64,000 nucleotides of DNA, taken from NCBI RefSeq assembly GCF_001189295.1, contig NZ_CP012159.1, forward strand, positions 6,960,525 to 7,024,524. The letters are read 5' to 3'. The notes under the pieces are model-generated. The model saw nothing but the letters and a program-made list of their open reading frames with translations. It searched no databases and was not told where the DNA came from. This document shows, piece after piece, positions 7,555 through 16,458 of the stretch; the stretch's first letter is position 1, and each line of letters starts with the position of its first letter. The translations under genes and the position numbers were made by a program. Origin of the DNA: Chondromyces crocatus. GTDB lineage: Bacteria; Myxococcota_A; Polyangia; Polyangiales; Polyangiaceae.

Positions 7555-9402
7555 TCACTGAAGCGTGACGTCACAAGCCGATATCGAGCCGGTTCCAGCG
7601 TCCTGGACCACGGTCCAGTTGTTGAGCTGCGAGGCGCCCGTCTGCTCGGATCGGAACGAAAACTGGTTCGCGAGCAGGGTCTCTGCGCCTCCCGGGGCCT
7701 GGACATAGACCGAATACTTCCGGTTCGGGACGTTCACCACCATTTTCACCTTGTACGTCTGTCCGCCGCCATAGGTGAAGGGTGTGGCTGCCTGGTACGT
7801 GGCACCATTGCGCACGAGAATGCGGCCGGAGAGGTCGAACAGGACGATGGCGGCGAGACCGCTCCAGACCGTCTGCGCGCCCCGGGACAGGCCGACGGCG
7901 CCATCGATGGAGGAGCTGCTCGGGGTGACGTTCCAGGTGACGGTGAAGGTGCCGGTCTGGGTGGCCAGGGCGGTGTTCGTCCACACGCCGGTGCTGGCGA
8001 CCTTGCAGGAGGCCGGAGGGTCGGGTGGCCAGGGGTTGGACCCGCCGGTGCCGAACTCGTAGGCGCCCAGGTCGATGAGGCCCACCACGGGGCGCGCGGA
8101 GGCGGCGCCGAGGGCCTGGATGGCACCCGTGGGGGGGTGGTAGAGGGGCAGCGCGAGGGGCGCCGGGAAGGGGCGGCCCGAGGGCCCCTGGGTGGTCATG
8201 ACGCCGATGTCGCGGAGGGGGCTCGACGACGAGAGGCGGAAGTCGCGGGCGCCCGGGTTCACGAAGCCGGGGTCGTTCTGGGTGATGGTCTGGGACAGGC
8301 TCGTGGGCACGGTCGAGCCCTGGGGGACGGCGTTCTTGGCGCCGACGAAGATGGGGTTGCCGGTGGACCAGGTGCCGTCGTCGCGCAGGACCTGCACGCC
8401 GCCGCCGCCGACGCGGTGGAAGATGTTGTTGTGCAGCTCGATGCTCTCGATGCCGTCGAAGGCATGGATCGCCGCCGACGAGCCCTGCTTGAGCAGGAAG
8501 GTGTTGTTGACGAAGCGGTAGCGGCCCCAGCTCTGGCCCGTGCCGTCGCCGCCGACGCGCACCACGAACTGGTTGTGTGTCTTGCGAAACACGTTGCCCA
8601 CGACGTCGCCGTCTTCACGCGCCAGGTTCTCTCGCTGGCCGTCAGGGCCGATCAGCTCCAGCTCCTTGTAATGGCCGCCCTCGATCCAGTTGTAATAAAT
8701 CTCGTTCCGCTCGGCGCGCGACTTCACCGCATTGCCGCCCGTCGCGTCGTGGATGTAGCAATGTTGCATGCGGAACACCGAACCGGGATAGGCGGTCTCG
8801 TCGGTGGCGATGTACACCGGGTGCCGCGTGGTGCCGGAGCCACAGGCGTAGACTTCCACGTATTCCATGAGCAGCGAGCCCGAGTCGGCGTCGGCGCCGA
8901 GGATGCCGTGCGCGGGGCAGTCATGGACGACGGCGTCCCGGATGGTGATGCCGTGCGCGTGGTGGAAGATGCACCGCGAGCTGCCCCCGGTGACGTCGAA
9001 CCCCTCGAAGACGTAGTGATTCCCGGCCAGTTCGACGGTGTTCGTGCCCCCCGAGAGGACGGGGCGCTTGCCGTTCACCCGGACGCCACGGATGGTGATC
9101 TTCTGGCTCGCCGTGCCATGTCTGGAGAAGCGGATGTTGCCGGCGTAGGTCGCATTGCCATCGACCTGTACGATGTCGCCGGGCTGGAGCAGGTTCGCCA
9201 CGTCGGCGAGCTTCTTGTACTGCCGCGAGGGGCCCACCTGGTAGGTGGTGCCCGCGGCCTCCTCGCGCTCGTCGAACTCCTCCGCGTCTATGTTTTCCTC
9301 GGTCTGGATGCCACAGCCCGCGCCGAACAGCGCGAGCGCGACGATGGAGAGGCCATGGGTCCAGGTGCGCGAACGCACGTGCTCGACTCCTGCTGCACGC
9401 AT
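7555..9402 (-). CDS. Right-handed beta-helix lipoprotein with C-terminal binding domain, paralogue 2
   Basis: An AAGGAG 7 nt upstream supports the ATG at 9402, giving 615 residues. The signal ends in the lipobox FGAGC, followed by a short acidic linker and the same TTYQVGPSRQYKKLADVANLL entry and beta-helix rungs as paralogue 1. The block from HPVYIATDETA to VQVLRDDGTW differs at only a few residues. Unlike paralogue 1, it carries about 150 extra C-terminal residues (SCKVASTGVWTNTALATQTG to ISACDVTLQ). These have the alternating strands of a concanavalin/LamG-like jelly roll and may be a carbohydrate-binding module. The pair probably acts on, or adheres to, an extracellular polysaccharide; the substrate is unknown. 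Confidence 0.85.
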   Translation of the reverse strand: MRAAGVEHVRSRTWTHGLSIVALALFGAGCGIQTEENIDAEEFDEREEAAGTTYQVGPSRQYKKLADVANLLQPGDIVQVDGNATYAGNIRFSRHGTASQKITIRGVRVNGKRPVLSGGTNTVELAGNHYVFEGFDVTGGSSRCIFHHAHGITIRDAVVHDCPAHGILGADADSGSLLMEYVEVYACGSGTTRHPVYIATDETAYPGSVFRMQHCYIHDATGGNAVKSRAERNEIYYNWIEGGHYKELELIGPDGQRENLAREDGDVVGNVFRKTHNQFVVRVGGDGTGQSWGRYRFVNNTFLLKQGSSAAIHAFDGIESIELHNNIFHRVGGGGVQVLRDDGTWSTGNPIFVGAKNAVPQGSTVPTSLSQTITQNDPGFVNPGARDFRLSSSSPLRDIGVMTTQGPSGRPFPAPLALPLYHPPTGAIQALGAASARPVVGLIDLGAYEFGTGGSNPWPPDPPASCKVASTGVWTNTALATQTGTFTVTWNVTPSSSSIDGAVGLSRGAQTVWSGLAAIVLFDLSGRILVRNGATYQAATPFTYGGGQTYKVKMVVNVPNRKYSVYVQAPGGAETLLANQFSFRSEQTGASQLNNWTVVQDAGTGSISACDVTLQ

Positions 9403-9738
9403 TCTGCATCTCCTTCGTGGGGAGTGATGGGCGCGCGCATTGCCCACGCGTCGCGACCGCGACGCACCGCAAATGAGCACGCTATGGCCGCACACCCCCG
9501 ATGCCGCGCCAATAGAATGGAGAACCCGGGACGCTCATTCAGGAGCGCCCCGATCTCGAATTCACTTAAATCGTGTCCGGGGCAGGCGCGTCAAGGCCTA
9601 TTTGCGCCAAGGGCAGGCGCCATGGTTTCGATTGCGTTGGAGAGGCCACTGTATCACGAAGTCGAGTGAGACGCGTGACTGGCGGCCAGCACGTGTGCGG
9701 TTATAGCGCGGGCGGCGGGCGCGTCGTGCTCACTGTCA
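9403..9738. other. Upstream region of beta-helix paralogue 2
   Basis: The stretch holds the candidate promoter listed at 9565-9594 and an unusually AT-rich segment near 9550-9570. No coding sequence is recognised; frames crossing it are antisense or out-of-frame extensions of neighbours. Confidence 0.5.
9565..9594 (-). promoter_or_regulatory. Candidate sigma-70-type promoter
   Basis: On the minus strand TTGACG (9594-9589) and TTTAAG (9570-9565) are separated by 18 bp, matching the -35 and -10 consensus at five and four positions. Transcription would begin about 150 nt before the ATG of beta-helix paralogue 2. Confidence 0.4.
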
Positions 9739-10113
9739 TCAGGTGCTCGCAGTGAATGCGGATGGATCGAAATAGCTGGTCACGCTGCGGATGCGGCCCG
9801 CGTCGTTGATCTCGAAGACGTCCACGCCGACGAGGCTCACGGGGCCGCCCCCGGCGAAATTCGCTTCGATGGTGTACCGGAACGCGGCGCTCCGGCCGAT
9901 CGCGAAGATGCGGCGCTCGACGAAGCGGGGCCGATCGAGCGCAGCGAGGAGTGCCTCGACGTGGTGCCGGAGGGCATCGAGGCCGATGGTCGGAGGGAAC
10001 ATGGGGTCGACGGCAACCACGTCCTCCGCGAACAAGGAGAGGTATTTTTCGATGTCGCCCGAGATGAGGGCGTCCTGGGAGGCATTGACGATATCGACGA
10101 TGGTCGGATTCAT
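9739..10113 (-). CDS. SnoaL/NTF2-like family protein
   Basis: The 124-residue product (start at ATG 10113, a shorter choice than the in-frame GTG or ATG further upstream) has the typical NTF2-like pattern. An N-terminal helix reads IVDIVNASQDALISGDIEKYLSLFAEDVVAVDP. It is followed by GLDALRHHVEALLAAL and antiparallel strands ending in SLVGVDVFEINDAGRIRSVTSYFDPSAF. This cone-shaped fold covers small-molecule isomerases, cyclases and binding proteins, so the specific role cannot be read from sequence. No signal peptide is seen, so it should be cytoplasmic. It stands alone between secreted-protein genes. Confidence 0.8.
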   Translation of the reverse strand: MNPTIVDIVNASQDALISGDIEKYLSLFAEDVVAVDPMFPPTIGLDALRHHVEALLAALDRPRFVERRIFAIGRSAAFRYTIEANFAGGGPVSLVGVDVFEINDAGRIRSVTSYFDPSAFTAST

Positions 10114-10487
10114 GGTCCTTATGTCCGGTGGGGATCGGTGTGAAACTCGCTCCGCCACGATCTCGTATCGTGCGCGTCGTGAATGAGCGGGCCAACATCC
10201 GGGTCGAAGGCACCTCGGGGTGGTCCGACGAAGAGTGTAGGGCAGACGCCACCAGGGAGTAGCGTCGCTCGCCAGATCGAGGCTCTACCGTGGGATCCGT
10301 CGCGTGGCCGAGGTCGGTGGTGCTGTCGGTCCGCGATGCGGTGGGCGGAAGACGTCGCACTGGCGGGCAGCGACGAGCGGATGGGCGGCGAGCGGAGGCA
10401 ATGGGGAAGCCCCGCAATGAGCTGCTCGGCGCGTGAGAGGCGGCGGGGGGAGGAGTCGGCGGGGCGGGAATCGAGCCGACGTCAGCG
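10114..10487. other. Intergenic region, nothing recognised
   Basis: The 374 bp between the NTF2-like gene and the next minus-strand gene show no convincing frame, hairpin or repeat. It should hold the promoter of the NTF2-like gene. Confidence 0.4.
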
Positions 10488-11408
10488 TCAATCGCAGCCG
10501 ATGCGCTGGGCAGCGAGGGCGATGTCGTCGACCCAGAGGGTCATGGGCTGGCCGCCGTAGCCCTCCCAGCCGAACTTGACGTCCGAGAGGGCAGGCGCCC
10601 AGCCAGGCTGGTTGTGCCACTGCTGGTCGATGTCGGGGGTGGGGGTGGCGTCGACCTGGAGGCCGGGGACCGCGGCGCCGTCGACCCAGGTCTGCAGGAC
10701 GCCGCTCGGGCCGTCGACGAAGAACTCGATGCAGTGCCAGGCACCGGCGGTGGGGCGAAGGCTCTGGGCGATGCCCGCGGGGCTGAGCGAGGGCAAGGTG
10801 GCGTCGTCGGTCTCGCGGTTCCACATGAGGATCTCGCTCTGGCCACCCATCCGGAGGTCACGGCCGCCCGCGTTCTCGTCGCGCAGGGTGAGAAAGGTGA
10901 CGTGGCTCATGCCGAGGGGGTCTTCGAAGCGGACGAAGAAGCGGCCATGAACGGCGGCACCGACCGCCGCGATGGCGGTGCTGTTGGCGATGAAGACGTG
11001 GTCGCAGTAGTTGCCGCCACCGTCGATGCGCACGGAGCGCGCGCCGCTGTGCGCGTGGGCATCGTCGATCGCGAGGGTCCCGGTGCCGCTGCAGTTGGGA
11101 GAGACGACGCTCCAGACCGCGGGATCAGGGGGGCCTCCGGGAGCAGCGGTCTCGAAGTCGTCGCAGAGGGGGAGGCCGGCGCAGTCGAGGGTGGAGGTCG
11201 CGCCCCCAGCGCCCTGGCCGCCCACGCCGGTGGTCGATCCACCGCCGACGCCGGCAGGGGTCGCGCCGCCGCCGCCGGTGTCGCTGGTCGTGGAGCCGCC
11301 GCTGCCACCGCTACCGCCATCGTCACCGCCGCAAGCAAGGCCACAGGCGGCGAGGGCGAGGTGCAGGGCGGGGAGGAGGGCGATGCGGAGGGGTGAGGGC
11401 CGGGGCAT
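10488..11408 (-). CDS. Secreted lipoprotein with a jelly-roll-like (Cip1/LamG-type) domain
   Basis: The 306-residue product opens with a signal containing [10 protein letters not shown], so Cys22 or Cys26 may be lipidated. A Gly/Ser/Thr-rich linker (to about residue 75) tethers a single domain starting [14 protein letters not shown]. That segment, with [34 protein letters not shown] and [15 protein letters not shown], follows the layout of concanavalin-like carbohydrate-binding or lyase-like domains reported in Sorangiineae. Catalytic residues were not identified. Two Cys (CAGLPLC) probably form a disulphide. It is likely an extracellular glycan-binding lipoprotein, an inference from fold only. 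Confidence 0.7.
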   Translation of the reverse strand: MPRPSPLRIALLPALHLALAACGLACGGDDGGSGGSGGSTTSDTGGGGATPAGVGGGSTTGVGGQGAGGATSTLDCAGLPLCDDFETAAPGGPPDPAVWSVVSPNCSGTGTLAIDDAHAHSGARSVRIDGGGNYCDHVFIANSTAIAAVGAAVHGRFFVRFEDPLGMSHVTFLTLRDENAGGRDLRMGGQSEILMWNRETDDATLPSLSPAGIAQSLRPTAGAWHCIEFFVDGPSGVLQTWVDGAAVPGLQVDATPTPDIDQQWHNQPGWAPALSDVKFGWEGYGGQPMTLWVDDIALAAQRIGCD

Positions 11409-11576
11409 GAGGTCACTCCAGGGTGGTGGCGCACCACGGCGCGAGGTGAGCGCGTCGCGAGGCTATCACGCGGAGGCCGCACGGCTGCGAGGCCGCACGG
11501 CTGCGAGGCGACACGGTCCGGGGGCGCCGGGTGGAGGGGTGTGGGGGATGGACTATGCTGGTCTGCGGAAACGAGC

Positions 11577-12404
11577 ATGCGACGACGGGATGGGATCATG
11601 CGCGCGGCAGCGCTGCTCGCGGTCGCCGGGTGCAACGCGCTCTCCGGGGTGAACGACTTCACGTTCGACACGAGCGGGGGCGACGGAGGCGGTGGAAGCG
11701 GTGGGGCGCACGCTGGATGCGGAGATGGGCGCGTCGAGCTGGAGGAGGCGTGCGACGACGGGAACGTGCGGAGCGGCGATGGCTGTGATGCTGGGTGCGA
11801 GATCGAGGAGGGCTTCGGCTGCGCAGGGTCGCCCAGCGTGTGCGGGCCGTACCTGACGTCGAGGGTGGGGGTGGGGCCAGGCCTTGCTCACGCGCTGCCC
11901 GACGATCAGCGGTACGACGGGAGCATCGAGAGCATGGAGTGCATGGCGCTGCCCGTCACCATGGTGGCGACACGGGTGGTGCGGGTCGAGGTGCTGGTGG
12001 GGCTGTCGCACTCGTGGCTGAGCGATCTGGTGATCAAGGTGGTGAGCCCGGAAGGGACGGTGACGACGCTGCTCAGCCGGGCAGGGATCGAGGAGCCCGA
12101 TGATGGGTCGTCGGAGCTGGATGGAGATGGGTCGAACCTGGTGGTGACGCACCCGATCACGTTCCGGGACGACGCGGCGTCCCCCGCGGAGCTGATGGGG
12201 GTGAACATCGACAACAGCAAGGCGGTGTGCCGCGACGACGGGATCTGTGCGTACGGGCCGAGTCCAGGCAAGGGGCCGGGGAAGAGCCTCGCCGACTTCG
12301 AGCTGGAGTCGCCCAGCGGCGACTGGTTGGTGTGTGTCGCCGATGCAGACGACACGGAGACCGGGACGCTGGACCAGGCGAGGATCACCGTGGTGGCCTG
12401 GTGA
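11577..12404 (+). CDS. Secreted protein with DUF4215 Cys-rich repeat and proprotein-convertase P-domain
   Basis: The start at 11577 gives a short Arg-rich signal and lipobox AVAGC; ATG 11598 is an alternative. After a Gly-rich linker comes a myxobacterial Cys-rich DUF4215 module ([16 protein letters not shown], then GDGCDAGC and GFGC). The C-terminal half reads [22 protein letters not shown] and then a [19 protein letters not shown] segment ending TLDQARITV. This is a clear P/Homo-B domain, normally found behind subtilisin-like protease domains, but no protease domain is present here. The protein therefore looks like a stand-alone surface P-domain lipoprotein, perhaps for binding or adhesion. 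Confidence 0.8.
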   Translation: MRRRDGIMRAAALLAVAGCNALSGVNDFTFDTSGGDGGGGSGGAHAGCGDGRVELEEACDDGNVRSGDGCDAGCEIEEGFGCAGSPSVCGPYLTSRVGVGPGLAHALPDDQRYDGSIESMECMALPVTMVATRVVRVEVLVGLSHSWLSDLVIKVVSPEGTVTTLLSRAGIEEPDDGSSELDGDGSNLVVTHPITFRDDAASPAELMGVNIDNSKAVCRDDGICAYGPSPGKGPGKSLADFELESPSGDWLVCVADADDTETGTLDQARITVVAW

Positions 12405-12440
12405 AGGCCACAGGGCCGATCTCGTGAGGCCAAAACGACG

Positions 12441-12470
12441 AAAGCGCCACGAGTGAACTCGTGACGCTTT
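12441..12470 (-). terminator. Hairpin downstream of tRNA-Gly
   Basis: AAAGCG-C-CACGAG, loop TGAA, CTCGTG-A-CGCTTT forms a 12-bp stem with one mismatch. On the minus strand it lies 45 nt after the tRNA and is followed by CGTCGTTTT, fitting a tRNA terminator. It may also stop the plus-strand P-domain gene. Confidence 0.65.
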
Positions 12471-12515
12471 GGTCTCAGATCCTCTTCGCGTGCACCGAAG
12501 ATCCGTGGATCTCGG

Positions 12516-12588
12516 AGCGGGACACGGGATTCGAACCCGCGACCCTCAGCTTGGGAAGCTGATGCTCTACCAACTGAGCTAGTCCCGC
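12516..12588 (-). tRNA. tRNA-Gly (anticodon CCC)
   Basis: Read on the minus strand, the gene begins GCGGGACTAGCTCAGTTGG and closes with GTCCCGC, a 7-bp acceptor stem. The D-arm (GCTC..GAGC), anticodon arm (TCAGC TTCCCAA GCTGA, anticodon CCC), and T-arm with GGTTCGAATCC are all intact. No CCA is encoded after the discriminator T. The 73-nt length is normal. Confidence 0.95.
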
Positions 12589-12791
12589 GTGAGGTGAAGC
12601 AGCTTCTAGCCAATTCCGTTCTTCAGGGCAACAGGCAACAGCACGAACTCGTTCGCGTGGGGTCCGAGGCTCACGGATGCCCGTGAACATGGGTGGTCGG
12701 ACGGCGCATCCCCTCCCCTCTCCCGAGGTCAGGCGTCATGTGCCCGCGCTTGCCCGTCCCGAGCGTGCCCGACCTGTACTAGCTTCGCCTG

Positions 12792-14117
12792 GTGCACCAT
12801 CGCCGTCTCTTCCGTTCGCTGGTCGCTCTGAGTCCCTCGATGGCATTCCTCCTCTCGGCCTGTGGTCCGCCGAAGGAGGTCGAAGCGCCGACGCTCTCCG
12901 CCGAGATCGCGTGCCCTGCGCCGATCGGGGAGATCCTGCGCGAGGACTGCGCGGCGATCGGTGCGGTGTTCGAGCCGCTCGCAGTGGGTGGCGCGCTGGA
13001 GCGAGCGGGGAAGGGGCAGGCCGGTCTGCAGCGTACGGAGGCGATCCGTGCCGCCGTCCAGCTCGCCGAGCAGGTGAAGGGGCAGCGGGTGGAGCTGTGC
13101 GAGAGCTACAACCGCTGCCAGATGACGCGGGGGGAGCACGAGGCCCGGGACAAGCAGCTCACCGATCTGATGGCGGCGCTGCTCGATCTGTGGGGGAACC
13201 GGAAGTTCAGCGCTCCGGAGGAGGTGGCGCGCTTCCATGCCGGGGTGCAAGAGCTTTCGGTCCGGCTCTCCGGCCGAGGGGACGCGCCGGCAGAGCCCAA
13301 GGGAGTGCCTGCCGCGAAGCCGGCCATCCCGGCGCTCCCCGGTGGCAAGCTGCAACAGATCGCCGCGGAAGGGATCAGCTTCTCGCCGAGCGGGGAGGGG
13401 GTGACGGTGCAGGCGAAGGAGGGGCCGCCACGGCTGGTGCTCCGGAGCAGCACGACGCTGCCGCTGCGCGGAGGGCGGCGCTACCTGGTGCGTGTCCACG
13501 GGAGCTACGCGCCGGCCGCGCCAGGTCTGATCGCGCCCGGGGACGAGGTGACGGGACGGTTCCGCTTCCGGGCTGCGCAGGACGCGGAGCTGTACCTCGG
13601 GCTGCGATCGCTGGAGGATCCGGAGTCGCAGGAGGGGCTGACGCCGCTCCAGATCACGGCGAAGGAGAAGGGGGTGCGCGAGGCGAAGCTCGTCGCCGAG
13701 CCAGGCGCGAGCGGGTTCTACCTGGTGGTGGGGTCGCGCGGCACGGGCCAGGTTCACCTCGACGATGTGGAGCTGGTGCGCGGTGGGAACGTGCTGGCCG
13801 CGGCGCGGGCGGAGGCGGCGACCGAGCCGCAGGTGAAGACGTCGTGTGCTCCCGACAAGGCGCAGCCGCTCGGGGGGAAGGCGTCGCTGCGGTGTGAGGG
13901 GTCAGGGGATCTGGTCTCGGTCGGGACGCCCGATGCCTACCTGGAGATCGCGATCCGCGGTGCGTCGGGGGATCGGGCGGTGCTGCGCACCCAGTCGCTC
14001 GAAGGGGGGCGGCGTCTGGATGCGACGTTGAAGGAGGACGCCGAGCTGCTGATCACGGTCGCGGGGGCGGGCACGGCGACGGTGCGCGCGGTCGAGGTGC
14101 AAGCGGTCGGGCCTTGA
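12792..14117 (+). CDS. Hypothetical lipoprotein
   Basis: A GTG start gives 441 residues with the signal FRSLVALSPSMAFLLSAC (lipobox LSAC, Cys24). Residues of about 40-170 look helical and include a CPAPIG...EDC pair and ELCESYNRCQM. A Pro/Ala linker near 170-190 leads to two beta-rich regions with strands such as PRLVLRSSTTLPLRGGRRYLVRVHGSY and ELLITVAGAGTATVRAVEVQA, suggesting jelly-roll-like domains. No enzyme motif was recognised. It is likely a periplasmic or outer-membrane lipoprotein and appears to be transcribed alone. Confidence 0.75.
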   Translation: MHHRRLFRSLVALSPSMAFLLSACGPPKEVEAPTLSAEIACPAPIGEILREDCAAIGAVFEPLAVGGALERAGKGQAGLQRTEAIRAAVQLAEQVKGQRVELCESYNRCQMTRGEHEARDKQLTDLMAALLDLWGNRKFSAPEEVARFHAGVQELSVRLSGRGDAPAEPKGVPAAKPAIPALPGGKLQQIAAEGISFSPSGEGVTVQAKEGPPRLVLRSSTTLPLRGGRRYLVRVHGSYAPAAPGLIAPGDEVTGRFRFRAAQDAELYLGLRSLEDPESQEGLTPLQITAKEKGVREAKLVAEPGASGFYLVVGSRGTGQVHLDDVELVRGGNVLAAARAEAATEPQVKTSCAPDKAQPLGGKASLRCEGSGDLVSVGTPDAYLEIAIRGASGDRAVLRTQSLEGGRRLDATLKEDAELLITVAGAGTATVRAVEVQAVGP

Positions 14118-14243
14118 GCCCGCCCACGCCGTGAGCCAGGCGCGGGTGAACGTCATGCCTGCGCCGTGATCTCGGTGACGCAGGCAATGAGGCTGGAAGG
14201 GCTCGCGGGGCGGGTGGGCTCGAGGCCTACCCGCACCATGATC

Positions 14244-14858
14244 TCAGCGTCGCACCAGGCGTACGCGGGAGGTCTCGAGGGAAGTCCGGCGTCGGACGAC
14301 GCTGTCCTGGATGCCGCTGGCGGTGTCCAGCGCTTCACGGAGGGCGTCCTCGGTGGCGTCGGGAGGGATCCACGGGAGGGCACGGAGCGCCGTGGCGTCG
14401 GCGGGAAGCCAGCGCTGGCTGCGGGTCACGAGCACCACGGGGCAGCCTCGTTCCAGCAGCTCACTCGCGAGCCGCACGCCAGCAAACGGTGCCGGGGGCA
14501 GATCGAGGCAGACCAGGCAGGCATCGAAGTCCTCGGCCTCGACGGCGAGGCGCGCGTCATCGCTGGACGAGGCGTCCACCAGCTCCGCGCCGGTGGCCTC
14601 GATCAGCCGCGCCAAGGCGTCGCAGGTGACGGCCGTGGCGTTGTGCGCGAGGAGCACACGAGGCGCCGAGATCGCCGCGTCGAGGTGAGCCGCATCCCGG
14701 CTTCCCCCTCGAACGGAGTGAGGCCCAGGACGATCCATGGGCTGTCCGCGCAGGGATGCAGAGATGGGGGCATCCCCCGGCTCGTCATGCCCGCGGCGCT
14801 CGGGAAGCGCCCTCTCTTCAACCCACATCGCTTGCTGGCCAGAACGGCGAGAGTTCAT
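14244..14858 (-). CDS. Receiver-like (pseudo-response-regulator) protein
   Basis: The start at 14858 is backed by a strong GGGAGGAGGGG just upstream; the product is 204 residues. The first 65 residues are unstructured-looking. From SAPRVLLAHNATAVTCDALARLIEATG onward it follows a response-regulator receiver: the phosphoacceptor position is CLVCLDLPP (Asp present) and the Thr strand is CPVVLVTRS. The usual first acidic pair after strand 1 is replaced by HN, and the conserved Lys strand reads LRALPWIPPDATEDAL, without Lys. It lacks an output domain. It may therefore be a degenerate receiver acting by protein contact instead of phosphorylation; that is inference. Confidence 0.6.
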   Translation of the reverse strand: MNSRRSGQQAMWVEERALPERRGHDEPGDAPISASLRGQPMDRPGPHSVRGGSRDAAHLDAAISAPRVLLAHNATAVTCDALARLIEATGAELVDASSSDDARLAVEAEDFDACLVCLDLPPAPFAGVRLASELLERGCPVVLVTRSQRWLPADATALRALPWIPPDATEDALREALDTASGIQDSVVRRRTSLETSRVRLVRR

Positions 14859-14916
14859 TTCCCCTCCTCCCTCTCGTCGGTCACGATCGCCGCAACCATC
14901 TCCACCCTAACACCCC

Positions 14917-14945
14917 TTGAGCCCAAACCGACCACCCTTTATAGA
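14917..14945 (+). promoter_or_regulatory. Candidate sigma-70-type promoter
   Basis: TTGAGC (14917-14922) and TATAGA (14940-14945) are separated by exactly 17 bp in a locally less GC-rich stretch between two divergent genes. They lie about 90 nt before the start of the small zinc-ribbon gene. Confidence 0.5.
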
Positions 14946-15035
14946 AGCCGCATCACGAGAGGCCTCGTTCAGAGGCGCGTCATGCCGCGATGCGGCGAGA
15001 CGGTTGTGAAAAGAGCACGCGAGGACAGATCTCCC

Positions 15036-15314
15036 ATGAGCCGCTTCTTCATCACCAGCCGCTGCGAATGTCAGGCGACCTTGTCGGCCACACTGGACGA
15101 GCGCCGACACGTCCTTGCCGGGTGGGCAGCCCGGCCGGGCATCAAGGAGCTCGCGCCGGCACACAGCATCAACGCTCATCTGGAGCGCTTCGACGTGGGC
15201 TGGCTGTGCCCGTTCTGCAACCGCAACACGCTGCGCATGTTCTACGCCGGTGCGCTCCGCGTCCTGCCAGCGTCCGCCACGCAAAGCGGCGACGCGCCGA
15301 CGCAGGCTGCCTGA
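15036..15314 (+). CDS. Small zinc-ribbon protein
   Basis: The ATG at 15036, with GAGGA about 11 nt upstream, gives 92 residues starting MSRFFITSRCECQATLSATL. Two Cys pairs are visible: CEC near residue 10 and CPFC near residue 59 (GWLCPFCNRNTLRMF), enough for one zinc site. No signal peptide or membrane segment is present. The tail after VLPASATQ is low complexity. The sequence resembles unnamed small myxobacterial proteins, but I cannot assign a function; a nucleic-acid or protein-binding role is a guess. A good promoter lies upstream, and the receiver-like gene is divergent. Confidence 0.65.
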   Translation: MSRFFITSRCECQATLSATLDERRHVLAGWAARPGIKELAPAHSINAHLERFDVGWLCPFCNRNTLRMFYAGALRVLPASATQSGDAPTQAA

Positions 15315-15334
15315 TCGACGAGAGGTCCGCCCGG

Positions 15335-15742
15335 TCAGGCGGCCTGACGGCGCGCTTGCTCGGTGAGCCTCGCCGTGACTTCCGCCCGCCTCGCTTCGCC
15401 AGCTCGTACCCTCAACCAGTGGGCATGCTCGAGTGCGCTCACGGCTTCGTCCTTGCGTCCCAGCTCGGCCAGGAACGCGCCAAGGATCGTCCATGATCTC
15501 GCGCGCCACTCGTCGTGGTTGCACGCATCCCGCAGCAGCACCAAGGCGCGGCGGGCATCTCCTCGTCGACGACATCTACGTGACCTTCGGATCAGGGTCT
15601 CGATGGGGTCGGCGCCTGCGCCATCTTCCGGGACGACCAGGCGCACGGCGCTCCGCGACCCCTCGCGCTCGCGAAGGGTCTGACGGTCACGCGAGGTCTG
15701 CCCCCGCGCGCTCTCCATCAACCGAGTCCTTTTCCGGCTCAT
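15335..15742 (-). CDS. Small TPR-like helical protein
   Basis: The ATG at 15742 has a GGGAGGGG purine run directly upstream; the product is 135 residues. After a basic, Arg-rich N-terminus, residues of about 48-125 form helices with TPR spacing: RRGDARRALVLLRDACNHD and ARSWTILGAFLAELGRKDEAVSALEHAHWLR. This gives roughly one and a half to two TPR units. It is cytoplasmic by appearance and its partner is unknown. It converges on the zinc-ribbon gene with only 20 bp between the two stops. Confidence 0.6.
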   Translation of the reverse strand: MSRKRTRLMESARGQTSRDRQTLREREGSRSAVRLVVPEDGAGADPIETLIRRSRRCRRRGDARRALVLLRDACNHDEWRARSWTILGAFLAELGRKDEAVSALEHAHWLRVRAGEARRAEVTARLTEQARRQAA

Positions 15743-15822
15743 TCCCCTCTCCCGAACTCTGGCAGCCAAAACCTGGTAGGTGGCGCCTCACTCGTTCGGG
15801 AGAGCGATCCAGAGCGGCGTGA

Positions 15823-16458
15823 TCAGCCAGCCTTGTCGGCCTTCGACCCCATCGTTCCGAACACGTAGTCCCAGATCGGCGAGGACACGCCCCAGCGCGC
15901 CTCTTCTCCGGTGTGGTGGTGGATCATGTGGTGTCGCTTGATCCACTTCCCCCACCTGGAGGTCAGTCGGAAGTTGTGAACTGCATAGTGCGTGCCATCG
16001 TAGGCGAGGTAGCCAAGCCCGAACCCGATGAAGATGGGATCGACCAGAACAGGACCCAAGAGCAGCCGGAAAAGCAGGTAGAACCCGGCACCCATGGGGA
16101 TGCTCGCGCCGAGCGGGAACACCAGCCGGTCTGTGTCTTGTGGGAAGTCGTGGTGCACACCGTGCAAGATGAAGTGCACCCGTCGCTGCCACGGCCTCGG
16201 CCCCACGTAGTGGAAGAGCCAGCGGTGCAGGACGTACTCGGCGAAGGTCCAGATGAGCAGACCCGCCAGCACGAGACCGAGGCCGGCGAGCAGGCCCACC
16301 TCGTTACCGACTGCGCGCACGCCGAGGTAGGCGACCACGGGCAGCCAGAAGACGAAGGGTAGGATCGGGTGACTGCGAGAGAACCGCTCGATGAGCGGCG
16401 TCTCGAACATGCGACACGTGCTGGGACGAACGAGGCGCTCCTGGGTGGCCGTGGTCAT
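15823..16458 (-). CDS. Fatty acid hydroxylase / sterol desaturase family membrane protein
   Basis: The 211-residue protein (ATG 16458, MTTATQ) has four hydrophobic segments and the di-iron histidine clusters of the fatty-acid-hydroxylase superfamily: HRWLFH, HGVHHD, HYAVHN and HHMIHHH. The layout (HxxxH in EYVLHRWLFHY, then FILHGVHHDFP) matches FA2H/Scs7-type lipid 2-hydroxylases better than sterol desaturases. It should use O2 and an electron donor to hydroxylate an acyl chain in the inner membrane. Sphingolipid or 2-hydroxy fatty acid synthesis is known in myxobacteria, so that role is plausible. The exact substrate is not shown by the sequence. Confidence 0.88.
   Translation of the reverse strand: MTTATQERLVRPSTCRMFETPLIERFSRSHPILPFVFWLPVVAYLGVRAVGNEVGLLAGLGLVLAGLLIWTFAEYVLHRWLFHYVGPRPWQRRVHFILHGVHHDFPQDTDRLVFPLGASIPMGAGFYLLFRLLLGPVLVDPIFIGFGLGYLAYDGTHYAVHNFRLTSRWGKWIKRHHMIHHHTGEEARWGVSSPIWDYVFGTMGSKADKAG

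Noticed and set aside
7435-9669. 744-residue plus-strand frame
   Set aside because: Antisense to beta-helix paralogue 2, which has a signal peptide and Shine-Dalgarno sequence.
14907-15575. 222-residue minus-strand frame
   Set aside because: Antisense to the zinc-ribbon gene and out-of-frame with the helical protein gene.
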